A stretch of DNA of 64,000 nucleotides. It comes from an uncultured Sulfurovum sp. Its GTDB lineage: Bacteria; Campylobacterota; Campylobacteria; Campylobacterales; Sulfurovaceae. Positions 1-7,291 of the stretch are shown here, in pieces. Where the stretch lies: positions 87,072-151,071 of the forward strand of contig CACVAX010000013.1 of the NCBI GenBank assembly GCA_902727935.1, given 5' to 3'. Every line of letters begins with the position of its first letter. Within the stretch, counting starts at the first letter, position 1. A model generated the notes under the pieces. It did no database searches, was not told the DNA's origin, and saw only the letters and a list, made by a program, of their open reading frames with translations. Position numbers and translations under genes: made by a program.

Positions 1-336
1 TGGAACACGTTTGAGAAGTCCTACATCTTTATCAGCCACAATCCGTGCAAATGTGGCTGGTACAAAAGTAGAACATGTTGCCATGGCTACTTTTGGACCT
101 ACCCCATTAATCTTAATCAATGTGTCAAACATTTTTTTTTCATTTACTTCCATAAACCCAAAAAGTAAATTCGCATCTTCACGTATTATTTGTGTAACTA
201 ATAACTTAAGCTTATTTTCGTTAATACTATTCGAAGTATTCACTGAAATATTTACTTCATAGATTAATCCGTTCACATTTAGATGCACAAAAGTTGGGTC
301 TTGCTTTTCTACAGTACCTTCTATACCTACTATCAT
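1..336 (-). CDS. ruvA: Holliday junction helicase subunit RuvA, 3' end cut off by window
   Basis: RuvA binds the four-way Holliday junction as a tetramer and loads the RuvB motor for branch migration. This ORF is not in the supplied track because it runs off the left edge. Read on the minus strand it begins [12 protein letters not shown], the usual RuvA OB-fold start, and reaches a helix-hairpin-helix segment reading [12 protein letters not shown] about 80 residues in, typical of domain II. About 112 residues are visible and the C-terminal RuvB-binding domain lies outside. I chose the ATG at 336 over the in-frame ATG at 342 because the AGGA ribosome site is better spaced for it and RuvA normally starts MIV/MIG. 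No frame break is seen. Confidence 0.93.
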   Translation of the reverse strand, partial: MIVGIEGTVEKQDPTFVHLNVNGLIYEVNISVNTSNSINENKLKLLVTQIIREDANLLFGFMEVNEKKMFDTLIKINGVGPKVAMATCSTFVPATFARIVADKDVGLLKRVP

Positions 337-560
337 TCTCATTTCCTCATCTTTTAATTGGAGAAAGTATAACCATTTCAGCCTAATAGCACAAACAATA
401 TCTAAAATTATCATTTTTATCATAAATAATATTTTTAAACATTTTTTACTTTTTTACATTTATATAGAAATAAAAATTATTTTTATATATTACTTAGTAT
501 TATCTATCTTTATTTTTTTGAAAAGTTTTAAAACATATCACAATTTTTCTGTCTAAAACT

Positions 561-722
561 AGCTATCATGGTTATAGCGATATTCGTTATCGCGAAGAGG
601 GCTAGACAAAGCGTCAAAGGAAGAAGTTCGAAAATTTCAAAGAAGTTGACTCAACTTCTGCGACATAGATAGCAAAATGTTTTTTCAAGTTAAAGGAGGA
701 AATCTCATCTTTGCTATTTTTT
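561..722 (+). ncRNA. Candidate structured RNA or leader with terminator, upstream of hemerythrin
   Basis: The 483-nt gap between ruvA and the hemerythrin gene has no convincing ORF. It contains nested inverted repeats: GCTATC (562-567) with GATAGC (668-673) closing about 100 nt; GCGATA/TATCGC (577-593) around a TTCGT loop; and AGAAGTTGA/TCAACTTCT (641-659), a perfect 9-bp arm pair. The 3' closing arm also lies in a second possible stem, ATAGCAAA (669-676) with TTTGCTAT (710-717), followed by a T run. The two pairings exclude each other, as in an attenuator or riboswitch, but a free small RNA is equally possible. It matches no RNA family I recognise. SRP RNA and 6S RNA were considered without support. 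Confidence 0.35.
669..722 (+). terminator. Possible rho-independent terminator of the candidate RNA
   Basis: An 8-bp stem, ATAGCAAA pairing with TTTGCTAT, is followed by TTTTT. The loop is long (33 nt) and contains a purine-rich AAAGGAGGAAA. The stem is intact, but the loop length lowers confidence. Confidence 0.4.
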
Positions 723-792
723 AACAAATTACCTCAAATATCCTCTTATTCTAAAATTGACATTTATCAAAAAATAATTTTACTTTATCCTC

Positions 793-798
793 TATAAT
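793..798 (+). promoter_or_regulatory. -10 box of the hemerythrin gene
   Basis: A consensus TATAAT lies 22 bases before the ATG at 820. This would give a leader of about 15 nt carrying the AAGG ribosome site. No clear -35 box is seen, which is usual for sigma-70 promoters in Campylobacterota. Confidence 0.5.
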
Positions 799-819
799 AA
801 AACAAAAAGGCTTACCCAT

Positions 820-1248
820 ATGGCATTAGTTTACATAGAACAACTTGAAGACTTAGATGTTGAAGAGATGCAACAAACTCATGAAGATGAAGTAATACTA
901 CTAAATGAGATAGATAAACTCGCAACACAGCATCAAATGGGTCAACCTACCTTAGAAGAATTAAATGAAAAGTTAGACACCTATCTTATTCATGTAAAAG
1001 AACACTTTAGCAATGAAGAACGTCTTATGAGAAAATATGATTTTCCTTCTTACGAAATGCATAAAATGGCACATGATATATTTTTAGAGGATTTAAAGTA
1101 TGCTGTAAACCAATGGAAAAGATCTGACAACCTCGATAAAATCATTAATTTTATCCGTAAATCACCAGAGTGGATTGTTTTACACATTAACAGTGTAGAC
1201 GCACCCACATCAGCTTTTATACACCAACAAATGGAACGTGAAGCATAG
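820..1248 (+). CDS. Bacteriohemerythrin (di-iron O2-binding protein)
   Basis: Single-domain hemerythrin of 142 residues that binds O2 at a non-haem di-iron centre, used for oxygen sensing, storage or delivery in microaerophiles. The ligand pattern is complete: THEDE near residue 20, HVKEHFSNEE near 60 (HxxxE), HKMAH near 88 (HxxxH), and LHINSVD near the C-terminus (HxxxxD). There is no signal peptide, so it should be cytoplasmic. It has its own TATAAT box and a hairpin terminator just after the stop. A decayed copy of its last 35 or so codons occurs at 9950-10054, beyond the defence island. The start is the only ATG with an AAGG site. Confidence 0.88.
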   Translation: MALVYIEQLEDLDVEEMQQTHEDEVILLNEIDKLATQHQMGQPTLEELNEKLDTYLIHVKEHFSNEERLMRKYDFPSYEMHKMAHDIFLEDLKYAVNQWKRSDNLDKIINFIRKSPEWIVLHINSVDAPTSAFIHQQMEREA

Positions 1249-1256
1249 AGCATAAG

Positions 1257-1284
1257 AGTACCAACGAATCGGTACTTTTATTTT
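1257..1284 (+). terminator. Terminator after hemerythrin gene
   Basis: AGTACC (1257-1262) pairs with GGTACT (1271-1276) across an 8-nt loop, followed by TTTATTTT. It overlaps the 3' end of the DUF1016 remnant on the other strand. Confidence 0.65.
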
Positions 1285-1715
1285 GTCGTACTACCCTTAA
1301 CATGAGGGTTAGCTCTTGCCTTCATAGTACTTAAATCATATTCTTCGTTCATCGTAGCATTTTCTATTGCTCTATGTAATTTTCGCTCTAATACTTCTTT
1401 AGGAGGTAACTCTAACCAATACTCTGAAACATGAATATTATCGCGTTCTAAATCCATTAATTCAACAACTTCACTATCTTTAGAAGCACAGAGAATAATT
1501 GCTATTGGTTCTTGTTCATCTTCTTGTTTTTCATACTTGGATAGCCATTTTAAATAAAGTTCAACCTGTCCTTTATATTGTGGAGCAAATTCGCCTATTT
1601 TCAACTCTATAAGTATCAATCTCTTTAACTTTCTATGATAAAAGAGTAAATCCATTACATAATCACTGTTTCCTATTTGTACTCTTTTTTGACGACTTAA
1701 GAAAGCGAAATCACT

Positions 1716-1724
1716 ACCAAATTC
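1716..1724. repeat. Target site duplication, left copy
   Basis: ACCAAATTC, identical to 3062-3070. Length 9 fits the 8-10 bp duplications known for ISAs1 elements. Confidence 0.9.
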
Positions 1725-3061
1725 TAGGTAAATCCGATGACTCCCAAGATAACACCTAAGATGTCACTATCTACCAAAAGAGACAGTACCTAAAAAAACA
1801 AAAAAGGTAGTTTTGAACAGAAAAAAAGAGACCTAAGCCTCAATTTCAAAGATTTCAGAGGTAAAATCATCTAAATGATGACAAGTTCTCTTAATTTCAG
1901 CCATGGTGACTTTAGATTTCATAATTTTTTCACCCTTATGAGCATTAAAGTAGAGTTGATAAAGGTTAATAGTAAAACTTCTCAAAATTGCCATAGAGAA
2001 GGGATTAACATAAGCAATATGATTATCTTCTTTGGTCAACATGTCTAAATGGTAATGATAAGTCTCAATACTCCAATGTTGTAAGATAGAGTTATGAAAA
2101 GATTTAGCATTACTTTTGAAGTTTGCAACCAAATAAGTGATGATTGTGTTTATCTCTCCTGTATCATTATCGGTAAGCTCTTTTGTTATTTTTATGATGG
2201 TTTGAATATTTTTAAAGTCAGGATGGAACATCACCAAGTTACAATCAGAATTTTCATAAATCTCAACGGTTCTTCTTGTTAATTTGTTTCCCTCTATGGT
2301 AGGTCTCTTATCTTTGTAACTATCGGTTGGCTTATCAAAGAGTTTGATGCTCTCTTTGGCTTTATCTCTTAACTTCTCTTGATTCCCTTTCACTTTTGCA
2401 ATATATCTTCGCCCTGTATCATTGATGGTATTTAACAAATCAACTTGCGTCATTAGGGCATCAAATGAGAATATTTGACCACCTTTACAAAAGCGTTCAT
2501 CCTCTAGTAACTCCCTAAATGCAGAGATTTCACTTAATTTTCCTTTCTCCATAAACTTATGGGCTACTACTAGCTTTTTCTCTTTGTCTAGTACGTTAAA
2601 AATAGATTTATGACTCTCGTTTGTGTACTGTCCACTTACATCACTTCCCCTTAACCATTTACCATCGACTGACATTGTATCTAGGGTTACATACGGAAAA
2701 AAATGGTCTCTAAAAACCTTTTCTAGCTCATTATTATCTGTATTCATGAGTAGATTATGTAGTGTTGAATGAGATGGAATATTCATTTTATCTTTTTCGA
2801 ATAGCTTTTTAAATAACTCATTATTCTCTTGGTGTTGCATCCATCCATGTAACTCTTTATATGTTACATATCCCTTCAACAGTCCAAACACTGTCATAAA
2901 AAGTATTTCGTACAGTGGGTACTCTATCTTGTCTTCATCTACTCTAAAGTCATTTACTTTTTTTAGCTCTTCTATTAACTTTTTTTTCTTTTTCATCTTC
3001 ATGGTTGACATTACAGCAAACTTCTCTTAATCTTTGCTTTTTTTCTCGTCGGATTTACCTA
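1725..3061 (-). mobile_element. Complete ISAs1-family insertion sequence, 1337 bp
   Basis: The ends are visible as 16-bp inverted repeats, TAGGTAAATCCGATGA at 1725-1740 and its complement (one mismatch) at 3046-3061. They are flanked by a 9-bp direct duplication ACCAAATTC at 1716-1724 and 3062-3070. Removing the element and one duplication restores the DUF1016 frame as FILEFGSDFAF. One transposase gene fills most of the element, leaving about 107 bp non-coding at its 3' side (1725-1832). Intact ends, a perfect target duplication and an intact transposase indicate a recent and possibly still mobile insertion. Confidence 0.93.
1833..3011 (-). CDS. ISAs1-family DDE transposase
   Basis: A 392-residue transposase, full length for the family, catalysing cut-and-paste movement of the element at 1725-3061. 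The N-terminal DDE_Tnp_1-associated region carries PLYEILFMTVFGLL. The catalytic triad is visible as D116 (SVDGKWLRG), D184 (FSFDALMTQ) and E315 (HWSIETYHYHLDMLTKED), the last in the Y/H-rich context typical of ISAs1 and H-repeat proteins. The start ATG at 3011 is preceded by an AAGAGAAG-like site. The very lysine-rich start (MSTMKMKKKKK) is normal for this type. The frame is open throughout, so activity is likely. Confidence 0.92.
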   Translation of the reverse strand: MSTMKMKKKKKLIEELKKVNDFRVDEDKIEYPLYEILFMTVFGLLKGYVTYKELHGWMQHQENNELFKKLFEKDKMNIPSHSTLHNLLMNTDNNELEKVFRDHFFPYVTLDTMSVDGKWLRGSDVSGQYTNESHKSIFNVLDKEKKLVVAHKFMEKGKLSEISAFRELLEDERFCKGGQIFSFDALMTQVDLLNTINDTGRRYIAKVKGNQEKLRDKAKESIKLFDKPTDSYKDKRPTIEGNKLTRRTVEIYENSDCNLVMFHPDFKNIQTIIKITKELTDNDTGEINTIITYLVANFKSNAKSFHNSILQHWSIETYHYHLDMLTKEDNHIAYVNPFSMAILRSFTINLYQLYFNAHKGEKIMKSKVTMAEIKRTCHHLDDFTSEIFEIEA

Positions 3062-3070
3062 ACCAAATTC
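3062..3070. repeat. Target site duplication, right copy
   Basis: ACCAAATTC directly after the right inverted repeat, matching 1716-1724. Confidence 0.9.
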
Positions 3071-3797
3071 TAAAATAAACTTTTCAAGCTCTTGTAAAAT
3101 AGCACTTTATAAATCTCTTTCACTGTATGAATCATTTAATTCTAAAAAATCAAACAAATATGGGTCTTTTAAAAAGAGTTCCGTACTCATTTTATTATCT
3201 TTGTTCAAGAGTTCTAAATCTTTTCGTATGCTTACTTCAGGCTTTTTAGAAATAGCTGTTCGTTCAAATAACATGGAGTTGATACGTTCTCTTAACGTTC
3301 GAACATTCCAACTTTCGGTAGAACACATAGCAACATAAAATTCTCTTTGTAGCTCATCTTTTATTTTAATAAACTCTATAAAGTGTGACCAGCTCAATTT
3401 GTGCGACAATGTCGCACAAATCTCTTTATCATTAAAAATCGTATATAACTTCATCATTCGTTCAAGATTAGAACGACTGTATCCACTCCCATATTCTAAT
3501 GTTACTCTTTAGATATTCTCTTAACTACTTCTTGACCATAAACAGCTCGTTTATCCTTTAAAACTTCTATTTTTAACCGTTCACCTATCTCCCAATAAGA
3601 AATTATCATCGTATTATTTATCTGAATAGCAGCGTGTTTTTTTGAGGTGTCTATAATGGTTTTTATGTTGCTGTATAAAGTGCTTATATCTTTTTTTGAT
3701 TCTATATTTGGTATTTTTTCCTCTCTTTTTACAATTTTAATATTTATTATTTTATTTGGAATGTGGGATGTTGTCATGGTTTCAAAGTATAAAAATA

Positions 3798-4538
3798 TTA
3801 AATCTTATTAAGCTCATAAATCATAACTTGTACATAGGGCTTAAATTTCCCATTTTTCATTTGACATTTTGCAAGTTCTTTTTGTTTAAATTCATCTTTA
3901 TTAAATTTATTTTTTAACCTATTCCTTTCTCTTTTTTTCTCGATTATAATACTTTTTTGCACTGCTTCTATTATTGATTTTCTTGCATCTTTTAATTTCT
4001 GAAAATTTAAATTTAAAGTTTTAATATCCTTCTTAACCTCAACTTTCTTCAAATCATCTAAGCAAACTATACTTCCATCACGCCCATAGCCCAATACTAT
4101 TTCAGCTGATACATCCAATGGATTTAGAAATTTTAAAAATTGATTACCTTTACTTTTGTCACAATATTTATTATCAGGATCTAACTTATCATTTCCGTGA
4201 CAAGTTGCTAACATATTTTGATACTTTGTACCTAGTTTATCATGATACAATTTCTTTTTCTTCTCAAGATTTTTATAATCTTCAGGATTTTGAGGAATAT
4301 AATGTTCAATTGTTGGCTTTATACTAGAATGACTATTTATATCAATAAATTGCATACAATAACAACATATACTGCCTTGTTCTTGAATTAATGAAGCTAA
4401 AGTATCTGTATAAATTGTTTTATTTTTAGTTTTATCATCGCTAACTGCACTATATGTATAGTGTTTGCCATTTGCATCTTTACCTTTATGTATAGCAATC
4501 AATTCAGGTGGTTGCTGTCCTTTAATTATATATTTCAC
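3798..4538 (-). CDS. ptuB: PtuB-like HNH endonuclease of a Septu defence system (TIGR02646-type)
   Basis: A 246-residue HNH nuclease. Visible motifs: CCYC at 58-61, IEHYIPQ with the catalytic-type His at 79, YQNMLATCH with N108 and C113-H114, then YCDKSKGN with C126. This is the two-CxxC-like zinc frame plus HNH core of the PtuB/TIGR02646 group, used by Septu and by retron Ec78 as the DNA-cutting effector. It starts MKYIIKGQQPPEL, a usual opening of that group. Only 3 nt separate it from the PtuA-like ATPase gene upstream, so the two are co-translated. In Septu the ATPase holds and gates the nuclease until phage infection; that role here is inferred from the pair. The C-terminal half is lysine-rich and otherwise featureless. 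Confidence 0.85.
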   Translation of the reverse strand: MKYIIKGQQPPELIAIHKGKDANGKHYTYSAVSDDKTKNKTIYTDTLASLIQEQGSICCYCMQFIDINSHSSIKPTIEHYIPQNPEDYKNLEKKKKLYHDKLGTKYQNMLATCHGNDKLDPDNKYCDKSKGNQFLKFLNPLDVSAEIVLGYGRDGSIVCLDDLKKVEVKKDIKTLNLNFQKLKDARKSIIEAVQKSIIIEKKRERNRLKNKFNKDEFKQKELAKCQMKNGKFKPYVQVMIYELNKI

Positions 4539-4541
4539 TAA

Positions 4542-5939
4542 TCAATCTTCTAAAATCGATAAAATAGTATTGGCTTCAATGATTATATTATCCTCTGCTC
4601 CAAAGTACTCTGTAAGTTCAGATAATAACTTTTTTGCTTCTGTTAAGTCATCCAATTCCAATGCAGAAAATAAAGCTGAAACTTTTTCTTCTAGCTCTTG
4701 TGGTCTTTTTGTAACTCCCATTAAATCAAGTAAGATAGAATTTATATCTCTTCCATAAGAGTAATGGATAGATTCATCAATTTTTCCATTTTTAATGATT
4801 TTTAAGTACTTCTTTTTTAAATGACCTAAAATTAATGGTGAATGAGTAGTTGTAATAAATTGATTATTATTTTCTAACTTTAATAGTTCATTTACAAAAT
4901 CTCTCTGCCATTTAGGATGTAAATATGTATCAGGTTCATCAAGTAAAAATAATGTATTTTCAGTAGCTAACAACTCTTTTAATCCTAAAATTGTAAGTAG
5001 TTGTTTTTCTCCCTCACTTAAATTATTATGAGATATGATTTTCTCATCTTTATTTATCATAACTTCAATATTTTCTATTAAATCATTTGCTTGTAAAGTT
5101 GTAAGATATTCAAAAATACTTTTTTCTTCACCATAAAATTCCCATATATTAATTAATTTTTCTTGTGAGGGAATAGTGAAAATTATATTATCATCTGTAA
5201 TTTTATAGTGTGATATATCACCTAAAATATTTATCATTCTTTCTATAAAAGTTAACAAATCCCCACTAGCACCCCAAGCATTTTCTATTGTATCTTTTGC
5301 CCAATACGGTTTTTTAAGTGTTATTATTATCTTGTCAAATCCATCAATAGCAAACTGTTCTTTTAATATTTCAGGCACTCGATATTGATAAGCAAGTAAA
5401 GCAGTAAGAATGGTAGAAAAGTTTTCAGGTAAAAAGTAAAAAAATGGCTGTTCTATTTTTTTACTATTCTTAACAGATGGTTTTATAAAATATTCTTCTT
5501 GAAATACTTTAAATTTATTTTCTAAAGTTTCAGATATACCAGAATAATACATAACAACATTTTGAGGAAGCATATCTTTATAGTCACTATAAAACTCTTG
5601 ATTTATTTGTGATTTTGAATATTTCTTAGATTTTTCATCATTTCGTTTTATATTTATCTCATAATATTCTTTTGTTTTTTTATTGGATGTAATATATATT
5701 TCATACTTATTTTCACTATATTCTATTTTATATCTAAGTTTAAAATCAAATTCTGGTTTACTACCTTTTCCAAGCACAAAATGCTCATATAAATCATAAA
5801 ATATATTAGCTACAAACTCTAATAGAGTAGATTTACCTGACCCATTTTGACCTATTAGTACAATAAGTTGTTCATCAAAAGTTGTATTAAAATCTTGTAG
5901 AAGTTTATAATCTTCTATCCATAATTCTTTTATTTTCAT
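4542..5939 (-). CDS. ptuA: PtuA-like AAA/ABC-type ATPase of a Septu defence system
   Basis: A 465-residue SMC/ABC-like ATPase. Walker A is GQNGSGKST (30-38). The signature motif NLSEGEKQLL lies near 305, Walker B with FLLDEPDTYLHP near 330, and an H-loop TTTHSP near 360. The central section is a long insertion between the two ABC halves, as in OLD/PtuA ATPases without a TOPRIM domain. The start ATG overlaps the HsdS stop (ATGA), so translation is coupled to the restriction genes. PtuB lies 3 nt downstream. This gene pair is the diagnostic core of Septu, in which PtuA forms an ATP-dependent complex that restrains PtuB. Linkage to hsdM/hsdS suggests a shared defence unit. Confidence 0.87.
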   Translation of the reverse strand: MKIKELWIEDYKLLQDFNTTFDEQLIVLIGQNGSGKSTLLEFVANIFYDLYEHFVLGKGSKPEFDFKLRYKIEYSENKYEIYITSNKKTKEYYEINIKRNDEKSKKYSKSQINQEFYSDYKDMLPQNVVMYYSGISETLENKFKVFQEEYFIKPSVKNSKKIEQPFFYFLPENFSTILTALLAYQYRVPEILKEQFAIDGFDKIIITLKKPYWAKDTIENAWGASGDLLTFIERMINILGDISHYKITDDNIIFTIPSQEKLINIWEFYGEEKSIFEYLTTLQANDLIENIEVMINKDEKIISHNNLSEGEKQLLTILGLKELLATENTLFLLDEPDTYLHPKWQRDFVNELLKLENNNQFITTTHSPLILGHLKKKYLKIIKNGKIDESIHYSYGRDINSILLDLMGVTKRPQELEEKVSALFSALELDDLTEAKKLLSELTEYFGAEDNIIIEANTILSILED

Positions 5940-7291
5940 TTTGTAAAAATCTCCTCTTCAAATTCTTTTATTGCATCTTCTCTATTTTGTATAGCTTCTT
6001 TTTTTAATCTTTTAACTTTTGCTTTTCGTTTTGTGACTTCTGTTACTATTTTTTCTTGTATATCAAAAGATGGAATAACTACTTTATAATTTTTAACCAT
6101 CTCTGCATTTAAGTTTGGTTGATTGTTTCCACTTGCTAGTTCTCTTAACCTATGATACTCATTCATTAAGTAAAACCATAGATAATCAGTATCTATCAAT
6201 TCATTGTCAATATTTGATAAAACTGCACAAGCTTGATTTGTTGAAGCATCAACTCCTAATTTAGCAGTTCTACCTCTTGTTAGTCCTTGACCATACATAG
6301 CTATTATTAAACTATCTTTTGGATATACTTTTGCACTACTGTTTTTTATGGCTTCTACTGTTATTTTTTCTTTTGTATCTAAAATAATATCATTTACAAC
6401 TTCACCAGTTTTTATCCAAGGAATTTTCCCAGTGTAATATTCTTTATTACTTCTACTAGGGGTTCCTCCACTACTTACTGTAGCTATTGATTGAATATTT
6501 TTTTGAGTAAAGTTTTTTATGTAAGATATGTTTTGATTAGTATTAAGTTTATCTACTCCCCATTTTTCAACATTAGTATAAGTAATTGTTTTTAGTAGGT
6601 TTTTACTTTTAGATTTTAGTTCTTTTTTTACTAATCCAATTTCATTATTAAAAAAATCTTCAATATCATCTTCAATTTTTTTAGCTTCTTTCTCTTGTTC
6701 TTCTGCAAATAATATTTTAGTATTATATTTTTCTAACAATTCATTTTGTTCTTTTAAAGAAGGAAGTGGAATTTTAATGTTTAGAAATTCATCAACTTTA
6801 ACTCTAGATTTACCAATACCCGATGTTTTTGTATCAAGTAACCTTTTAAATGAAGCACTTCTTAAAACTAATTTCAGATAATAGCCATTGATTTCTTTAT
6901 CATTAAATACAAAAATAGGATATTCAGAACTTACGGTAAAAGGTGTTTTGTTATGTTCATGGTAATATATACAACCATGCCTTACATTGATTTTTGAATA
7001 TATAATACTATTAGAAGGTACTTTATATAAACTACCTTTATATGTATCTACTTCATCATAATCTCTTAAAAATAATTTACCAGAAAAATTAATTTTTGAA
7101 ATTATTTTCCATTTATTTTCTTTAATTGCATCTTTTAAAATATTTTCTTTTTCATATATTAAAATATCTTTTAATAATACAGCGTTATTAAAAGACAACA
7201 AATTATCATTCGAATACCTTTTAACATCCCAATAATCAAGTTCTTTTAAAGATATATATTTTAAAAATGTACTTATATTATTTTTACTCAT
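5936..7291 (-). CDS. hsdS: Type I-like restriction-modification specificity subunit HsdS
   Basis: A 451-residue S subunit with two target-recognition domains. The second is clear (ASGNNQPNLNAEMVKN and TVSSGGTPSRSNKEYY are stock TRD phrases). The first is more diverged, ends in IKIPLPSLKEQNELLEKYN, and is followed by a charged coiled-coil spacer; a second coiled coil closes the protein. It recognises a bipartite DNA sequence for the methylase-nuclease encoded just upstream. Its ATG overlaps the stop of that gene (ATGA), and its own TGA overlaps the ptuA start. The two half-domains should each read 3-5 bases; the sequence cannot be predicted here. Confidence 0.9.
   Translation of the reverse strand: MSKNNISTFLKYISLKELDYWDVKRYSNDNLLSFNNAVLLKDILIYEKENILKDAIKENKWKIISKINFSGKLFLRDYDEVDTYKGSLYKVPSNSIIYSKINVRHGCIYYHEHNKTPFTVSSEYPIFVFNDKEINGYYLKLVLRSASFKRLLDTKTSGIGKSRVKVDEFLNIKIPLPSLKEQNELLEKYNTKILFAEEQEKEAKKIEDDIEDFFNNEIGLVKKELKSKSKNLLKTITYTNVEKWGVDKLNTNQNISYIKNFTQKNIQSIATVSSGGTPSRSNKEYYTGKIPWIKTGEVVNDIILDTKEKITVEAIKNSSAKVYPKDSLIIAMYGQGLTRGRTAKLGVDASTNQACAVLSNIDNELIDTDYLWFYLMNEYHRLRELASGNNQPNLNAEMVKNYKVVIPSFDIQEKIVTEVTKRKAKVKRLKKEAIQNREDAIKEFEEEIFTK

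Larger units (their letters stand above)
1278..3777 (-). pseudogene. DUF1016 (YhcG-type PD-(D/E)XK nuclease), split by IS and two point lesions
   Basis: Three minus-strand ORFs together make one DUF1016 protein. 3502-3777 is the N-terminal part (ISYWEIGERL, then YGQEVVKRISKE). 3107-3457 is the middle (LSWSHFIEFIKIKD; EFYVAMCSTESWNVRTL; DPYLFDFLEL). 1278-1715 is the C-terminal nuclease core (FLSRQKR, DLLFYHRKLKRLILIELKIG). Three lesions separate them. One base is missing near 3502: GAGTAACA, where GAGTTAACA would continue as ELTLEYGSGYSRSNLERMMK. A TAA at 3107-3109 stands where a sense codon is expected before SAILQELEKF. An ISAs1 element is inserted at an EFG codon stretch. The family is often found beside restriction systems. 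The gene is the last of the defence operon and is almost certainly dead, although the fragments are otherwise well preserved. Confidence 0.88.

Noticed and set aside
11-262. Plus-strand ORF of 83 residues at the left edge
   Set aside because: It is the complement of the ruvA coding frame and has no ribosome site; the minus-strand RuvA motifs are clear.
561-722. Signal recognition particle RNA or 6S RNA
   Set aside because: The SRP domain IV signature (GGAAGCAGCC-type) is absent and no 6S central bubble could be drawn; left as unassigned structure.
1278-1655. Separate small nuclease gene
   Set aside because: Reading continues upstream to the IS junction and matches only the C-terminal part of DUF1016, so it is a fragment of the broken gene.
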